Source of the DNA: Nageia nagi
Taxonomy: Eukaryota; Pinophyta
Length of the DNA stretch: 64,000 nucleotides
Direction of reading: 5' to 3'
Assembly (NCBI GenBank): GCA_050084985.1
Contig: JBITNC010000001.1
Coordinates: 190,774,001-190,838,000 of the forward strand
Part shown: positions 21,601 to 36,600 of the stretch, one piece after another
Position numbering within the stretch: the stretch's first letter is position 1
How the letters are laid out: every line of letters begins with the position of its first letter
Made by a program: the position numbers and the translations under genes
The notes under the pieces: model-generated
What the model was told of the DNA's origin: nothing
What the model saw: the letters and a program-made list of their open reading frames with translations, nothing else
The model's database searches: none

Positions 21601-24600
21601 ATTAAGAATGAGAGGTAGTTGACAGTTTGGGGGTGTTAGATGGAGTATACTTGCAACAGCATCATGGAGTACCTGTTGAAGAATGAGAACACTTTGGAGA
21701 TAATTGCCAAGGGGGTGAAGAAGGTGGAAGTGGTCATGAGCGCAGAATTGGAAGAGACAATTGCATCCTTTATGCAATCTGCTGCTATATCATCCTAGTA
21801 TTTGTTATGATCTTTCTTGATCTAAATTTTTTAAGATATCAAGACTAAGCTATTTTATTTTTTATTGACTTGTGAGGATGAGTTTTTGCTCCCACAAGTC
21901 CAAATGACATTTTAACACAATTTTAATTTCATTTCAGTTTCATTAGGATAAAATTAGGGCAACACTAAAAAACATTAGGGCAACACTAGATTATTTTTTT
22001 GTGTATCTGTCGAATACACTCCGCTGTATCCATATTATGAAAAGACTATAAATACTCGTAAGGGTTATTTTCACATTCAAAATGAACTTATTTTCTAGAG
22101 GAGAGTAAAACTTGTGAAGATTGCAAACTCTTTTTTCTATTGAATGAAGTGGTGGATTTGAAAACCTAAGTGGATCATGTCATTCTCTTGGAGTTGTGGA
22201 TTGGATTCGTGAACTTTGTGTCTTTCTTGTAGTGATCCATATGCTTATTCATATTTTCTTTGAAAACTTAATAATTTTAGGAAAAGCTTCTTGCATATCT
22301 TTTGAAACATTTGGATTGTTATTGGATTGCTACTCTTCCATAACTTGCACGATAAATGATTGTAATCTGAATTCTACTTTCTTTCTATGGCATATGATTC
22401 GAAGTTTTCATTCAAACTGTTTGGCAATCATCTTTCATCTTTAGCCATCTTTAACTGATTCCTAGAGGATCAAACTGGTGCTTGCTCCTATTTGCATACA
22501 ATTTGGACTTTGTCATTTGTTGTGAATTGGATGAATGAATGAAATTCTTAAATAATTCGGAAGGAAAGTAATTTAGACAATGCATCATTGGTGATGAGTG
22601 ATCTACTTTGAGCATAACCTAGACTTCTCAGATCATTCTCAGATTTCATTTCCTTTAGCTCTTTATTGCTTTCTTTTGCTTTTCTTTGAAAACTGATACA
22701 ACTTTTGATCATTATGAAACACTCTAGAGGCCTTAAAAACGTGCGTTAACAACTGTCATCTCCCCCTTTCTGAACTATTCCCAAAGATTTACCAAACAAG
22801 CTAGCATCCTAAAAGATATAAACCTTGGGGTTTCAGTCCTTTTAAGTGGGGATAGGTAACACTATCTCATCTAAATGTTGTGATGCTTTCCGAGTTTGCC
22901 ATCTTCCGATGAATGTTGTAAGAGGAAAGAAAAACATCCCAACAAATTCTTCCTTATTGCAATGCATAGTTGCAAAACTCGCCTCTAGTCATGAGTTTAA
23001 TGGGCAAGAGAATTAGTGTTGGTCGGGTAGATAATTAGGGTAAACCATGTTAAGGCAATGTAAGGTGTTTTGTGCTTATATGGATATGTGAACAATTAAG
23101 TAGGGTGATAAGTGATAAGAGTTATAGTGGGGAGTATTGAGTTTAGAAATAGATTAAGCTTGAAGCGATTTAGTGTGAGGGCTTTGGCTGTGGTCAGCTT
23201 TAGCTAGCACATATCGGGCCTGTACGAATTCATGTTGCATGTTACAACCAATAAAATCGAAATAAAAAATCCGAATGTATTTTATTTTATTTTTTAAGCA
23301 AACAAGGAAGCAACTTAAAGCGGACATTTTGTATTTTATGCAAATCTGACAAGAAACAATATCCAAATTTGATGATACTTTTTTAGGGTTGATCATTATG
23401 AGATATGGAATAATTCCTTATGTATATGAGAGAGAATTTATCACAAACCCGCTTCCAGGATCATGCGGAAGAGTGACCTTGGAAGTGGATGGCCATAGTA
23501 TCACATCCACTTTTAAGTTCATTCTCCACTTTTGAGGCCACTCTTCTCCAAGGTCCTTGAATTGAGATCTTGAAAGGTTATGTGCCTTATGCATATAGAG
23601 ATATTGTAAATATCGTAAACATGAATCCTACGTTCATTTCGTGAAATTTAAGTCATTGTTGACATGTCATGTGCATTGAAAACAATTTAAGTAGCTCATT
23701 ATGTTGCTTAGTCACCAAGACCCTTGAAGCGAGATCTTGAAAGGTTATTTGCCCTACGCATATAGAGATAATGTAAATATTGTAAACATGAATCCTATGT
23801 TGTTTAGTGAAATTTAAGTCGTTCTTGACATGTCATGTGCATTGAAAACAATTTAAGCAGGCTGATGACTAAGCAACTTATTTTTTTTTAAACCTTTTAG
23901 AAATGATTTTATAAAAATAGAGGATGCTTAGTTAGTAGAAGCTTCTTAGTTAGTACTAATAAGTGGGAAGCAACTTATGCAACAAAAGCAGCTTAGTCAC
24001 AGGGAATCAAACATCTTACAAATATGTGGATGAAAATCATCCAAATACATGGAAATCTTATTAGATGGAGATTTGTGGATGGCAAGCAACCAAATGTCGT
24101 GATAAGATGGTAGGGTTAAGTGAAATGGTATTTAGAATAGCCCCACATGCATGGGGATGAAAGCTTTCTGGTTTTGGTCCCAACATAAATAGTTAGACTG
24201 TAATATAAAAAATATTTTTGTTATTGGCAATATTATTATTATGTTATTTTAAAGAATATAATAAATTTTTGAAAGTGAGAAGAGAGAAAATGGTGGGAAG
24301 AGTTCAAAGCATAATCTTCATGTGGAACAACTGAGAGAGTAATGAAATTGCACTGCCTGAGAGCATGAAGTACACAGTGTGGCAATGAGAATAATGAGGT
24401 TCATAGGAGATAGAACATTTGCAAGGATTCATTCAGTTCAGGTATCAGGTGCACTTCAGTGCAACATAGAGCATCCTTCCAGGTGCGCACAGAGGAACTA
24501 CACCAAATACGAACATGGCTAGGCAATATTGCTTGAAAGATATGAGGATTGAGGGCCAATGGGACATGGGAAATGTGTTGTCCATGGAAGGCAAACGAAT

Positions 24601-27600
24601 ATGGATGAGGTAAACGAAGCAACGCGATTGGGAACAAACAAGAGAAAGTTGCTAGAGGATCACTTGCAATTGATGGCAAAGTAAGCTAGGTTCATGCATG
24701 AGTACTTGTGGAGCATTTGTTTGGATGCTCGATTGAAGTTGAGACGAAATCCAACTTTGAACAAATGACAAAATGAGCTAGTATGACTATACAGTGAGGA
24801 AACTGACATAAGAACAGTGCATTTGTATTGGATGTTAACTCCTAATCTAATTTTTATTTAATTAAAAATCATATTTTAGGTATCTAAGTATTAAATCTTC
24901 ATTTTGCTATAATTATGGAATAAAGTGCAATTTCACTTCTTTCTATCCTTTTGATGATAGGTCAAAAGAGTGCTAGCCAAGAATGTGTATTGGTTGATGA
25001 TGGAATCTTTCATCTATTTAAGGGAAGAAGGATGTGGCATTGATCATATCTAGACCTTGATAGATTATATTACGTTCTATGCTTGATATCTCTTGATGCC
25101 ACCTATCGAGTTTGGATTTGTGCCCTAAGTGATTATTGCATTCCTTATTCGCTATATTGTAGTTAGGTCTAATAACCTTGGCAAGCAATGTCGAACACAA
25201 ATTCGAAGGACTTGAGGGTGGACAATTGTACGATGACGCACTACAGTATGTTGAGGCTTTGCAGTATGTCGATATATTGCACTTGGTGGGAAGGAAGGTT
25301 CAAATTTGGGGAGTGAGTCGTTGAAATCCTGTGGAGGCTAGATCTCGACTACAATTGACATGATATAGGTAAAACAAGTTTGGAGTCATTTGTATTCAGA
25401 TTTGATTTGGTCAAGAGCTAGATCTAGTGTATTGTAATCATCTATTTTTAGTACTTTAATTAGTATTGTTATTCATTATAATTGATATTAAATAAATTTT
25501 TAGTATCAACAACAGAGTTACTCAAGAAACAAGGAAAGACCTTCATGGTGAACTTTGTAGCATTGACTATCTAGACCGGGTCAGCCTTGGGACAACCTCT
25601 CCTTGTTGGGTGCCCTTAATCTTCATGCAACTTTAGATGTACCAATCAGGGTCTTGTGGAAGCACAATCTTGAGGTGGATGGCCATATTATAAAGGAAGA
25701 GCTTTAGTCAACAACATGCTTAATGAGCTGCTTAACTTGCTTTTGATGCACATGATAAATAAAGCACCATAGAAATCTTTTTCATGTTTTATAAGCTCAT
25801 AATAAACTACCTGTATACTGATTCAAGCAAAAGCATCCTCTTTTTTTACAAAATCATTTCTAAAGAAAAACAAAATTATTAAGTTGCTTAATCAAGAAGA
25901 AGGGCAGTTGATGAGGAGACGTTGTCTTAGGGTTGGCCCAATCAAAAGAAAAAAACACAAATAATAAAAGCTGCAACCACATACACTCACTCAATTTTAC
26001 TACTAATTTTCTATATTCGCCCAAACTTGTCTGATCCCAACCTAATTTGAATCCAATCAACCTTTTCTCATTTTATCTCTACCATACAATATCCTTTTAA
26101 GGCTTGAGAACCATCGTGATCCATAACCCTAAGCTTGTGCATTGTCATGCATCTTAAACAACAATACATGCTCTGAACCCAGAAAAAGTATCATATACCC
26201 AAAAAATTGATCCTAAACCCAAAAAGCAATCTTATAGCCACTTTGAAAAACAATGAACTACAACTATATTATTGCCATTTGCAATTTAGGAACATGTAGG
26301 GACAAACGCTACTAACACATCACAATTTAACGACAAAGGCAACTTATTTTTTTTTGAATGTGCAAACAGTTCACATAGGACAATACCTTATATCCTGGTT
26401 ATAAACCATGTGATGCAGTCATGAATATAAAACCATATCATAATCGATTATCTATCTCCACGATAGAAACCAGCTTATGATTGTTGATCATCTCTTTGCA
26501 AGAAACCAATGCATTATGATCTTTAGTCGGTTATGACTCTCCACTAATCAGTCATCGATCTCCCATAGTACAAGTCGTGAATCATTTCCACATTGAGTCA
26601 AGACGATTTTGCATCTATGGTATTAACTCCATTTTAAACCATAGTAACTTCTATTAGGTTTTTAGTTGCTTTCCCAATGCACTTGGGTTAGTCAACCATG
26701 CATTTATGACATCAACTCTGCGCTGATCCATAAACATATATTTCCATCCCAATCCTCTTGGATTTGCAATTAACAGATTAGCCCTAATTCCTCATTAAGA
26801 CTTAGTTTGTCTAGGTTCATTTATTTCTAAGTCCCTGGAAGTCTCTTTGTACTGGTTTATACATGTTTAACTTTCATCAAGTTTAGATTCCCTTAAATAG
26901 TCTTGTCTATGTTTTCCTATAGATCATTTTCATTTTACCATGTCAATTACATATTAAATTTAACAGTTGGGATGGACTGATTTAATTGATCCTTGTTCAA
27001 CTGTCTCAACGTTGAATCTTTTAGTTGTCTATTCAGTTTTATAATCACATTCAAATAGTTCTTTACCCAATATTCCCCAATTCGTTTTGCCTCTAGATTC
27101 AACCAACAATTTTCTTTATTGCTTATAGTCAATAATTAAACCATGCTTACATTGATACTACTAATCAATTACCAATTTCAAAATATAACCACATAAGTAA
27201 AACAATAATAAGCATAATTAAACCATAACAAACTTGTAATGTCTTGTAGTCTTAACCTTATATACAATTGTCCTCCATATGGACATATAAACCTTCGCAA
27301 ATTATAACTACATGATCAAATACAAGTTCAACTAACATCTTGATAAAATCGGCACAACCTCAACATAGCAACAAGTTCATATTTATTTATGCTTCTAAAT
27401 ACAAGTATGAACTTCAAAAGGAGACCAAGTATCAACAACTTCAACCTTGTGTTCGAGCCACATCTATTCTTAAAAGCAACAATATAAACAAGGTGAGATT
27501 AACACATCTCGGGAAGGAACTATCCTGATTTCTAGCTTAAGTAATCAAGGATTACTTAAGTTACCTATAATAACGAACTAAGAACATATGCAAGTATAAC

Positions 27601-30600
27601 AACTACTGTAGTACCTTATGGAAAAAATCTACTATTTACATATCAACATAACAACTACAACAATAGTTAATCACCTTTCACAACAGTTCTAACATAATTC
27701 ATTTCTTCTAAACAAATATACAGTTATACCATAACAAGAACTTCTATGTACATAATTGTTGATAGATAAGTATTCTCCATGAATCATACTAACTACAACA
27801 AAATATACAAATAGCCATATTGACAAAAAACTTGCATTATCCATAAGAAAGAATATCATTTCATCAAACAATCCACAACATAATCAATTTACTATTCTGT
27901 CAAACAGTTCACAAACTAATACTCCAATAAAACAAACAATAATTTCATCAAACGATTAACCTATAAACTTACAAACAACCATTTTGTCAAACAATCACAT
28001 GAACAACCATTTGATTAGTAAATAGTTAAAGCATACTACAAACGAATAGTCACTATAAAAACAGTCGTTTTGTCAAACAATTTACATCTAAACTATTTAT
28101 AAAAGATGAACAAACATATCATCAAACAATTTGTTTGCAACCATTATGTCAAACACTTCTTAAACAAACAATCTTTTTAACTAATAGTTACAACTAATCA
28201 TTTTGTCAACAGTACATAGATAATCTATTCAAAATACTTTACATGAAAGACATAATTACATAACGATACAACATTAATGCTCAACAATGAAGCAATATGC
28301 ATAATCCTTACAAAGCCCACGAATCCACCCATGGATTCTTCATATGCCAATGATATATGCAAATATGCAATTACTGTCAACAGTGTGGTAGTTTTCACCA
28401 CAAATTACCAGTAAATGGCCATGGAATGGATATAATTTCCGAATGCAAACCCCCAATGCAGTTTGATGAAACCCAAATACATTTAACCAATACCCAGTAT
28501 GAAGAATTTATACTGCAATGCATTTAAACCATTTTTCTATAGCAAACAATGGAGGATAACCACATTACCATGGGTTTATACAAGATGTGAGACAAATTTG
28601 GTAACCCATTATGCAATAAACAAAACCCTATGGTGTTAATCGAATGCCAACTCAAATAAATACATCTACAGAAAATGCAAGGTGTTTCTCCCTGAAACCC
28701 TAATATGAAAACCAACAATACAACCAAATTAGATGGCTAATAGGGAAAATTAAGCTACAAACCCTAAACTACATCCAAAATTACTCAAGACAGGATTAGG
28801 GCAGCCCTTACCAGGTAAGTGATAGCCCAATAATGGAATTCTTATGCTCCTAGTTCAGAGGTGAAATAAAAAACAGTTCTATTGTCTTCAGGATCGAAAT
28901 ACCACACTACGTCAACGAAAAGTCTCCTATTCTCCACCTTCCTTGCATGATGAAGGAGATCTTATCGATTCCCTTGGATGAGGAATTCAAACTGAATCCT
29001 AGAGTATTACTAAAACTCGAACTTGCCATTTTCTCCCCACTCATTCGAGAAAATCGAAGGCTTTCCCTATAATAGATGAGATCCATAATGAAATGACATG
29101 CAAAGTAAATACTCCGCATGGTAGAATTCATGAATCTCCACAATGAGCAACAATGCCACACAAATGAAAGGACAATCGAAACAATTCAATCACTCACATA
29201 TTTCCCCCAAACTAGATTTGACAATGGCTTGGCTTTTAAATATCCTCACCATAGATGTAGGCAACGTGGTAACCATTTGTTGTTGTGCTCAAACACAATA
29301 TGCCCCAAAATTGCCAATTTTGAGGACCCAACTTTTTGCCAAGCCATGATTAACAACAAGCTAGAGTCTCACCTCATCTTGCCATATTCATCCGAAACCC
29401 CACTAAGAACCAAGTGTTGCACATCTATCCTAGTCATAGTCATGATGAACCTATATTTGAAGATATCCAAAATTGACTAAGTTTGGAAGATAGGAGAGTC
29501 TAGGGAACCATGTAAGATAAGAGAGACCAAGTCCTAAAGCCTAAAAATTTGACTAAGTGTCTCAAAAGGGTGTCAGCGTCAAAGTTTTATCTTTCTTTCA
29601 GGTACACTCAGGAGACATAGCAAAATAAGGCTAAGCGCAAGACTTAAAAGGACAAATTTATGACTTTTTTGGGCATGTGCCTGGCTAGGAGGAGTCTTAG
29701 TCCAGATTGAAGATAGTTAGAATGCAAAGTTACAACCTTCGTGAAGGGCTAAAGGGCTGAGTGCATGATTTCAAAAGTCATAATTATGACTTTTTGAGGC
29801 TAGTGCCTAAGATAGGGAGACATGAAGATCAAGTGCATGACAATATGCGCTAGGTTTGGATGAGGTTCAAGGTGGTTTTGGGATTAAAATCTGGCTAAGG
29901 CAAGGACCTAGGAGCATCAAGAGGGGCTTAGAGACACATAAGAAGCCCAACCCATGGATAAAAAAACATGTTCATGGCTTTCCGGAGCATGCACTTGGCT
30001 TGAGGGTGAAGATGTGACCAAGGTGTGATCTCGAAAGCACCCAAACCAGCCCAAAAGGACACAATGAGGAGAGTACATGAAAAAAAAAAGTCATAATCAT
30101 GACTTTTGAAAGCATGCACTTGGCTTAGAAGAAATCTTGAACAAACATGAAGGTGAAACAATGACTCTCAGAAGCATGTGCTTGACTTGGATGGCATTCC
30201 AGGAAATTCAAGGTGAAAAATTGGCTAAGTCTTGACCCCCAAGCATGAAGACCAACTTTTCAAGGGATGCGCTTGGCAAAGGAGGCATGAGGGAGGTGAG
30301 CGCATGCCAAAAAAAGACATAATCATGACTTTCTAAGGCATGCACCTAAGATGAAGAGCCCTTCGGGTGACTTAGACATGAAAATTCGATTGAGACATGA
30401 GGAAAAGAGTATCAAAATCAGCCCGAAGCCACACCAGAAGGCAAGTGCATGACAAAAAAAAGGTCATAAATATAACTTTCTGGGGATGTGTTCAAAGTAG
30501 GAGAGCTCCAGGATTGATCTAGAGTGAAGAAAATGACTAAGAATGAACCTTGGAGCACCAAAGATTACTCAAAAGTGCATATGAGGCCAAGTGCATTAGT

Positions 30601-33600
30601 TAATAAGTCATGAATATGACTTCCTAAGGCATGCGCTCAAGGAGGGATGTAAGCCAGTTTGGTCGTATGAAAATAAAGATAAAATGATGACTTTTTGAGG
30701 CTTGCACCAGGCTTGGGGTGATCTTTGGGACTATTCAAAGCCATAATAGACTAAGTGTAGGTACAAGGAATGTTGAAACCAACTTGAAGACCAGCTAGGA
30801 AGATGGTGTAGGGGTGAAAAAAGACATAATCTTGACTTTAGAAAACATGCACCTAGTCCTGAGAGGCCTTCAAGTTAGGCACATGGATTCAAAAGACAAT
30901 CATGACTTTCTGGAGCATGCATCTAGCCAAGGAAGCCACCTAGAGGGGGTTAAAGCGAAAATTTGACTACATATAGGTCTTAGAAGCATCAAAAACAACC
31001 AAGAGCCACCTAGAGGGATGTGCACGTCACTTCAAAAGACAAGATTATGATTTTCTCATAGATACGCTCAAGCCAGGAAGACACCTAGTCTAGGCACATG
31101 AGGGAAAAAGACAAGATTGAGACTTTTAAGGCATGCACAATGCTTCAAGAAGTCCATTTTCGAAGACATAGTGTCCCAGACTGTCTCAGTGATGCATATA
31201 GGCTACCGGATTGTCCTTGCAAGTGCTAGAAAGTGAAGTGTTCGAGTAAAGTATTGTAGAGAGGAAGAAGGCAGACGAATTCATGAACACTAGTTGGATG
31301 GAGGTGTTGCATTTGAGATGCAACATTTTTAATTTCATTTTATTATGCATAATTTATCTATTTTGGACTTTAAATTTTATACATTTCAGTTAAGCCTTAT
31401 GATGGGTTAGGATTTGCTCCCTTAAGTGTTGGACTAAATCTTGTAATGACACTTGGCATTGTTTCATTGGACCACTAATAATTAGATTTTATTTCAAGTA
31501 ATTTCATTTGAATTTGCATTAGGGTTAGGGAAATACTTAGAGTTTCCACCAAAAACTAGTTATAGCCCTCAAGGACTCATTTGCAGGGAGGATGATCATT
31601 TTACTCTAGAGGAGCTATTTTGAATTTGCTAATATTCTTAACACTCCCTTGTATGTGAATGTAGAGCATAATTAATCAAACCAAGACTTGTTTCTACTCA
31701 ATGGGATTGTGAGTTTGAGCTCTTGTGCTTGGTGTTTACTTGTAGTTATTACGTGACTTGTGTACATTTCTCGTAAGTGTAGGCTTCTTACAAATATGGT
31801 TGAATATATTATGAAGTTGTGTAATTGCTATTTGATGAACATTACTCATTCTTTCGCATGTAGGTGCATGAATGTTGTGAAATTCTTGCTATGTCGTTTG
31901 GTTTGATGTGCTATTTAGTCGTTTGTATCAAGGTAGGATAAGTGAGTGTTGCACTTCATAATAATCCTAGTAGGAAGGTGATCTAACCCCTGGTTCATCG
32001 GTGGGCTTGTCATTGAATGTACTCCCCTCATGTGCCATCATCCCCATTTTACACTTTTCTTTGCTTTTCTTTTGTTATTTTTACTTTCTTTACCATCAAA
32101 AGTGGCACAAGACCTCTCATGATACTACCTCTATCCTCCCACTGAGCATTCCAAGTATAGCTACTATCATATTTGCACAAGACCTCTCATGATACTAGAT
32201 ACCTTAGGGTAACTAGTTTTTTTTAAGCGGGGTTAGTAACACAACCTCATTCACATGTTGGATGTCCTTTCCCAATTATCACCTAGATGGTCTTCGTAAG
32301 TGGAAAGAAAAACACCCCAACATTTGTGAAGGGAGTAATCAAAATACAAACTAGGGTTAAGTCCCCAAATGATTAACAAGCACCATATCCTAACACACCC
32401 GCCTAACACCACTCTGCCTAACACTAACACCACATAGCATTAGGGATTAGGTCTAGGATTTACAAACATATGACTACGCTAGTTTAGGTTTTAGAAACCA
32501 CTATCATAACTTAGGCTTAATTTAGGTTTTAGATGCCAATAATATTAAATTATGTTAGTGTATTCGAGGAAACTAACATTAATATTAATATTCACATAAC
32601 TTATTTATTTAAATAAATGATATTTACCTTTAATAAATAGATAATCACTTACTAACAAAAGAACTGTTTGCATGTATGAAGCCAAGATTGATCTCAAAAG
32701 AAAAGAAGAAAAATAACATACTTACCCTTCTTGCTTACCAATCCTACAACCACCTTTATAATCATCAAAAGGCTCTGTCTTGGGATACAAATCCTGCAAA
32801 TTAGTCCTTGACAATCATCATTCGCATGACAATTAATGCTAAAACAAGATTTCATAAATCATTTACATTCACACAAACAATTCAGGGTTCAAAGTGTTTT
32901 AGATTGCAACGTTAGAGGGTGGTCCATTACAAAACACCCATCTTAGTTTCTTGCAGCTAACCCAAAAATATCAATAGAAAACAGTCTTGTATCTCTGAAT
33001 AGCTGGATGTTAGGCTCTAAGAAGCCAAATATTGAAATCCGATCCACAAATTCAGGTTCCAAGCCCTCAATGATATCCTTGAAGATGAGTGCTCCATCGT
33101 GGTATGCCTAATCCTTAGATCTGATACACAAAACTGTCTAGAAATCTTCACTCTTCCACAAATAAGCTCAAATGTAAACCATATATGGATCCACCAACGG
33201 AAACTTAAAGGTTTTCGTCCTCAAGTCTCAAAGTCAAGAGGGTTTTAGTCCTCTAGGGTTTCACTCCTGTAGGGTTTCGTCTACAGAAGGATGGCAACAA
33301 GCTTTTTCAGCCATTTGCTCTAGAAATATGATAAGTAATATGATTAAAAGATCCTCACATAGAATGCACCTCTCCTTAATAGATCCACCTAAACCCTAAA
33401 TTCCTCCTAGAGATCCAACGTTGCCCCTTGGAAGTGCTAATTTGGCCTAGGGATTTCGAAAATCAGGTTGGAATCATTTATTATTTGCATTGGTATGCTT
33501 TCCCATGGGTGCACCATTTTGGGAGTCCTATTTTGACCCTAGGATCCCAACACTCCTCTTGGGGAGTTACAATTTCATCTTGGGATCTCAAATACAATGC

Positions 33601-36600
33601 CAAAACAATTACAAAAGCCAAAAACATTAAATATTGCCTTATCTTCTAGTTACAACTATGAAAGTCATTAAATAATGATTTATCTTTATTACAAGACACT
33701 CTAACATACCTTTGTACAACAAAACACAACTAACTAAACATAACTTAATTACACTTAGAGGAGGGACGTCTTACTCCCATTTTGACCAAATCAACATAAA
33801 AATTCATTAAATGAATAAGATACTAAAATTGGGGACATTACAAGTCCGCCCCTCCCAAATTGCTTGCCCATAAGCGATTTAGAGCTAAATGTTGAAGGAT
33901 TTCAGGTCTTTCCCAAGTTGCATCTTTAGCTGGTAAACACTTCCATTTCACCAAATATTCACTGATCACCTTATTTCTCAACTTTTTCTCTTTAGTTCCC
34001 AAGAGTGTTTAGGAATCAATACCAACTTAACTTCATTATCAAGAGGGGGTAACTCTTGAGAAGACACAACATGCTGTCCTATAGCCTTTTTCAAACAAGA
34101 AACATGAAACACATTGTGAATTTTGTTGCTGGGTGGTAGCTCCAACTTATAAGCTACTTCGCCTATCCTTTTTAAAACCTTGTAGGGACCATAAAATCTT
34201 GGTTTCAGCTTCTCAACTCCACTTTTCTTCAATGTATATTGTTTATAGGGCTGTAAGCGCAGGTAAACCATGTTTTCTACTTCAAAACTGCGTTCAACTC
34301 TATGCTGGTTAGCATACTTCTTTTGCTGATTTTGAGTTTGCTAAATATTTTCCTTCAAAGCTCCCATGATGTCTTGATTCTCTTGCATAAAGTCTTTAGC
34401 TTTTGACACTTTGTTGTCCCCTAACAACAAACCAACAAAATTGGGAGCTTCATAACCATAAAATGCCATGAAAGGCAACATTTTTATGGACATGTGATAT
34501 GAAGAATTGTAACAATACTCTCCCAAATGCAACCATTTTCCCAAGCTTCTTGTTGTCCTGAAACATGGTTGTGCAAGTAACCTTACACCCACTTATTCCC
34601 AATTTTTGTTTGGCCATTAGTTTGTGGATAGTAGCTAGTGCTAGAAGTCAATTTTGTTCCACACAACTTGAAAAATTCTTGCCAAAACAGACTCATGAAT
34701 TTGCTGTCTCTATCACTAACAATGCTTTTAGGCATGCTATGAAGCCTAAACACCTCTCTAAAAAACAAATCAACAACTTGTACTGCTATATAAGTGGTTG
34801 AAACAACAAAGAAATATGCAAATTTGGTCAATCTATCAACTGCAACAAAAATGCAATCTTTATTTTGAACCTTTGGCAAACCAATAATGAAGTCCATGGA
34901 AATGCTCTCCCATTTCTAATTTGGTATTGGTAAAGGCTGCAACAGTCCAAAAGGTAGTAAATTTCTTGTTCTGTTCTGCTGGCAAGTTGAGCACTCTCTC
35001 ACTTGCCAAAAATTCTGCACCATCTAGATTTGGGCAGCAACCAATATCTAGATCATTTATGACATTTCAGAAAAGTGGACAAGGGAACAAGCTCCAATTT
35101 CAACCTTAAAGAAATCAACCACCTGCACCAGCCACAAAAATAATGGATAAGGCCACGTGCAATGTCTTAAGGTGGAAGGGTTTGTGTTTTTATTGCAAAA
35201 AGCCTTAGGAACTAGGTCATCGTTTCCTTGGAAAAAGGCAAATCCATTATGTGGAGGTAATTTCTGATGGGGAAGAGTTTGAAAATGAATCAAAATATGC
35301 AGATTTTGAAGAATTTGAAATGGAACAGCCATCCTAACAGCCATAGATGAAGCTAAAGGTAGTACATTGGCCACCATATCAGGTACGCCCACGTATCTCA
35401 CCTTGAAAGTCCAAAAGTTGCAGGACACCACATAATCATTTTGATTGATGGTGGGTCACTTACAATTTTATTGATGAGGGTTTTGTAGAAAAGAAGGGAC
35501 TTAAATCAGAAAATTTTGTTGGTTTTAAAGTGTTCAATGCAAATGGGCAGATTTCACTTTGTGATAAAGTGGTCAAGAAAATGAAAATCAGTTTGGGAGA
35601 CAATGCAGTGGATGATGATTTCTATGTCTACCCTATGGGAGGAATTCCCCATGTGGTCCTAGGAGTGCAATGGTTGTACTTGTTGGGTGACTATCTACAC
35701 TAACTACAAAACGTTGGAGTTCAAGTTCAGATCTAATAGGTAAGTTGTTCTCAGAGGGATAAAGGACAACTATCCCCAACAAGTGACAACTAACAAATTG
35801 GAGAGAATTCTCAAGAAGAAAGGCATACTTTGGGGAGCAACATTTTTCATGGTGAAAGGTATGCCTTATTCTTCTAGTAAAATGGTGTTACTTATCATGT
35901 TCATATTCAGTGCATTCTATATAGACATAGTATAGTTTTTGAAGATATGCCTAAGGGTTTACCACCTGATAGAGGATTTTAACATATAATATAACTAGAG
36001 CAGACTTCAAAACCTGTCACGATTAGCTTATTAGGCACCCATGCTTGTACAAGGATGAAATTGAGAAAACTTTTAAGGAGTTGTTGAGGGTATTAAGGAA
36101 GATGTTTTGAGGCATATGAGAGAGTGCTCAACTTGCCAACAAAACAAAACAAAAAATTTACTACCTGCTAGACTGTTGCAGCCTTTACCGATAACTGGAT
36201 CAGAAATTAGAGAACATTTCCATGGATTTCATTATTGATTTGCCAAAAGTTCAAGGTAAAGATTGTATTTTTGTGTAGTTGATAGAATGATCAAACATGC
36301 ACATTTCTTTGTTATTTCAGCTATTTATACAACAATACAAGTTGCTGATTTGTTTTTTAGAGAGATGTTTAGGCTTCATGGCATGCCTAAAAACATTATT
36401 AGTGATAGAGACAACAAATTCATGAGTATGTTTTGGCAAGAATTTTTCAAGTTGTGTGGAACAAATTTGACTCCTAGCGCTAGCTACTATCCACAAACTG
36501 ATGGGCTAACACAAATTGTGAATAAGTGGGTGGAAGGTTACTTGTGCAACTATGTCTCAGGACAACAACAAGCTTGGGTAAAATGGTTGCATTTGGGAGA

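Noticed and set aside
23876-25870. A 2-kb DNA transposon bounded by inverted GAAATGATTTT...GAGGATGCTT
   Set aside because: The inverted similarity is real but short, and no target duplication was found at either end.
29640-31140. CRISPR-like array
   Set aside because: Regularly recurring palindromes with variable spacers look similar at first sight, but spacing is irregular, units are diverged, the context is a plant nuclear intron, and no cas genes exist.
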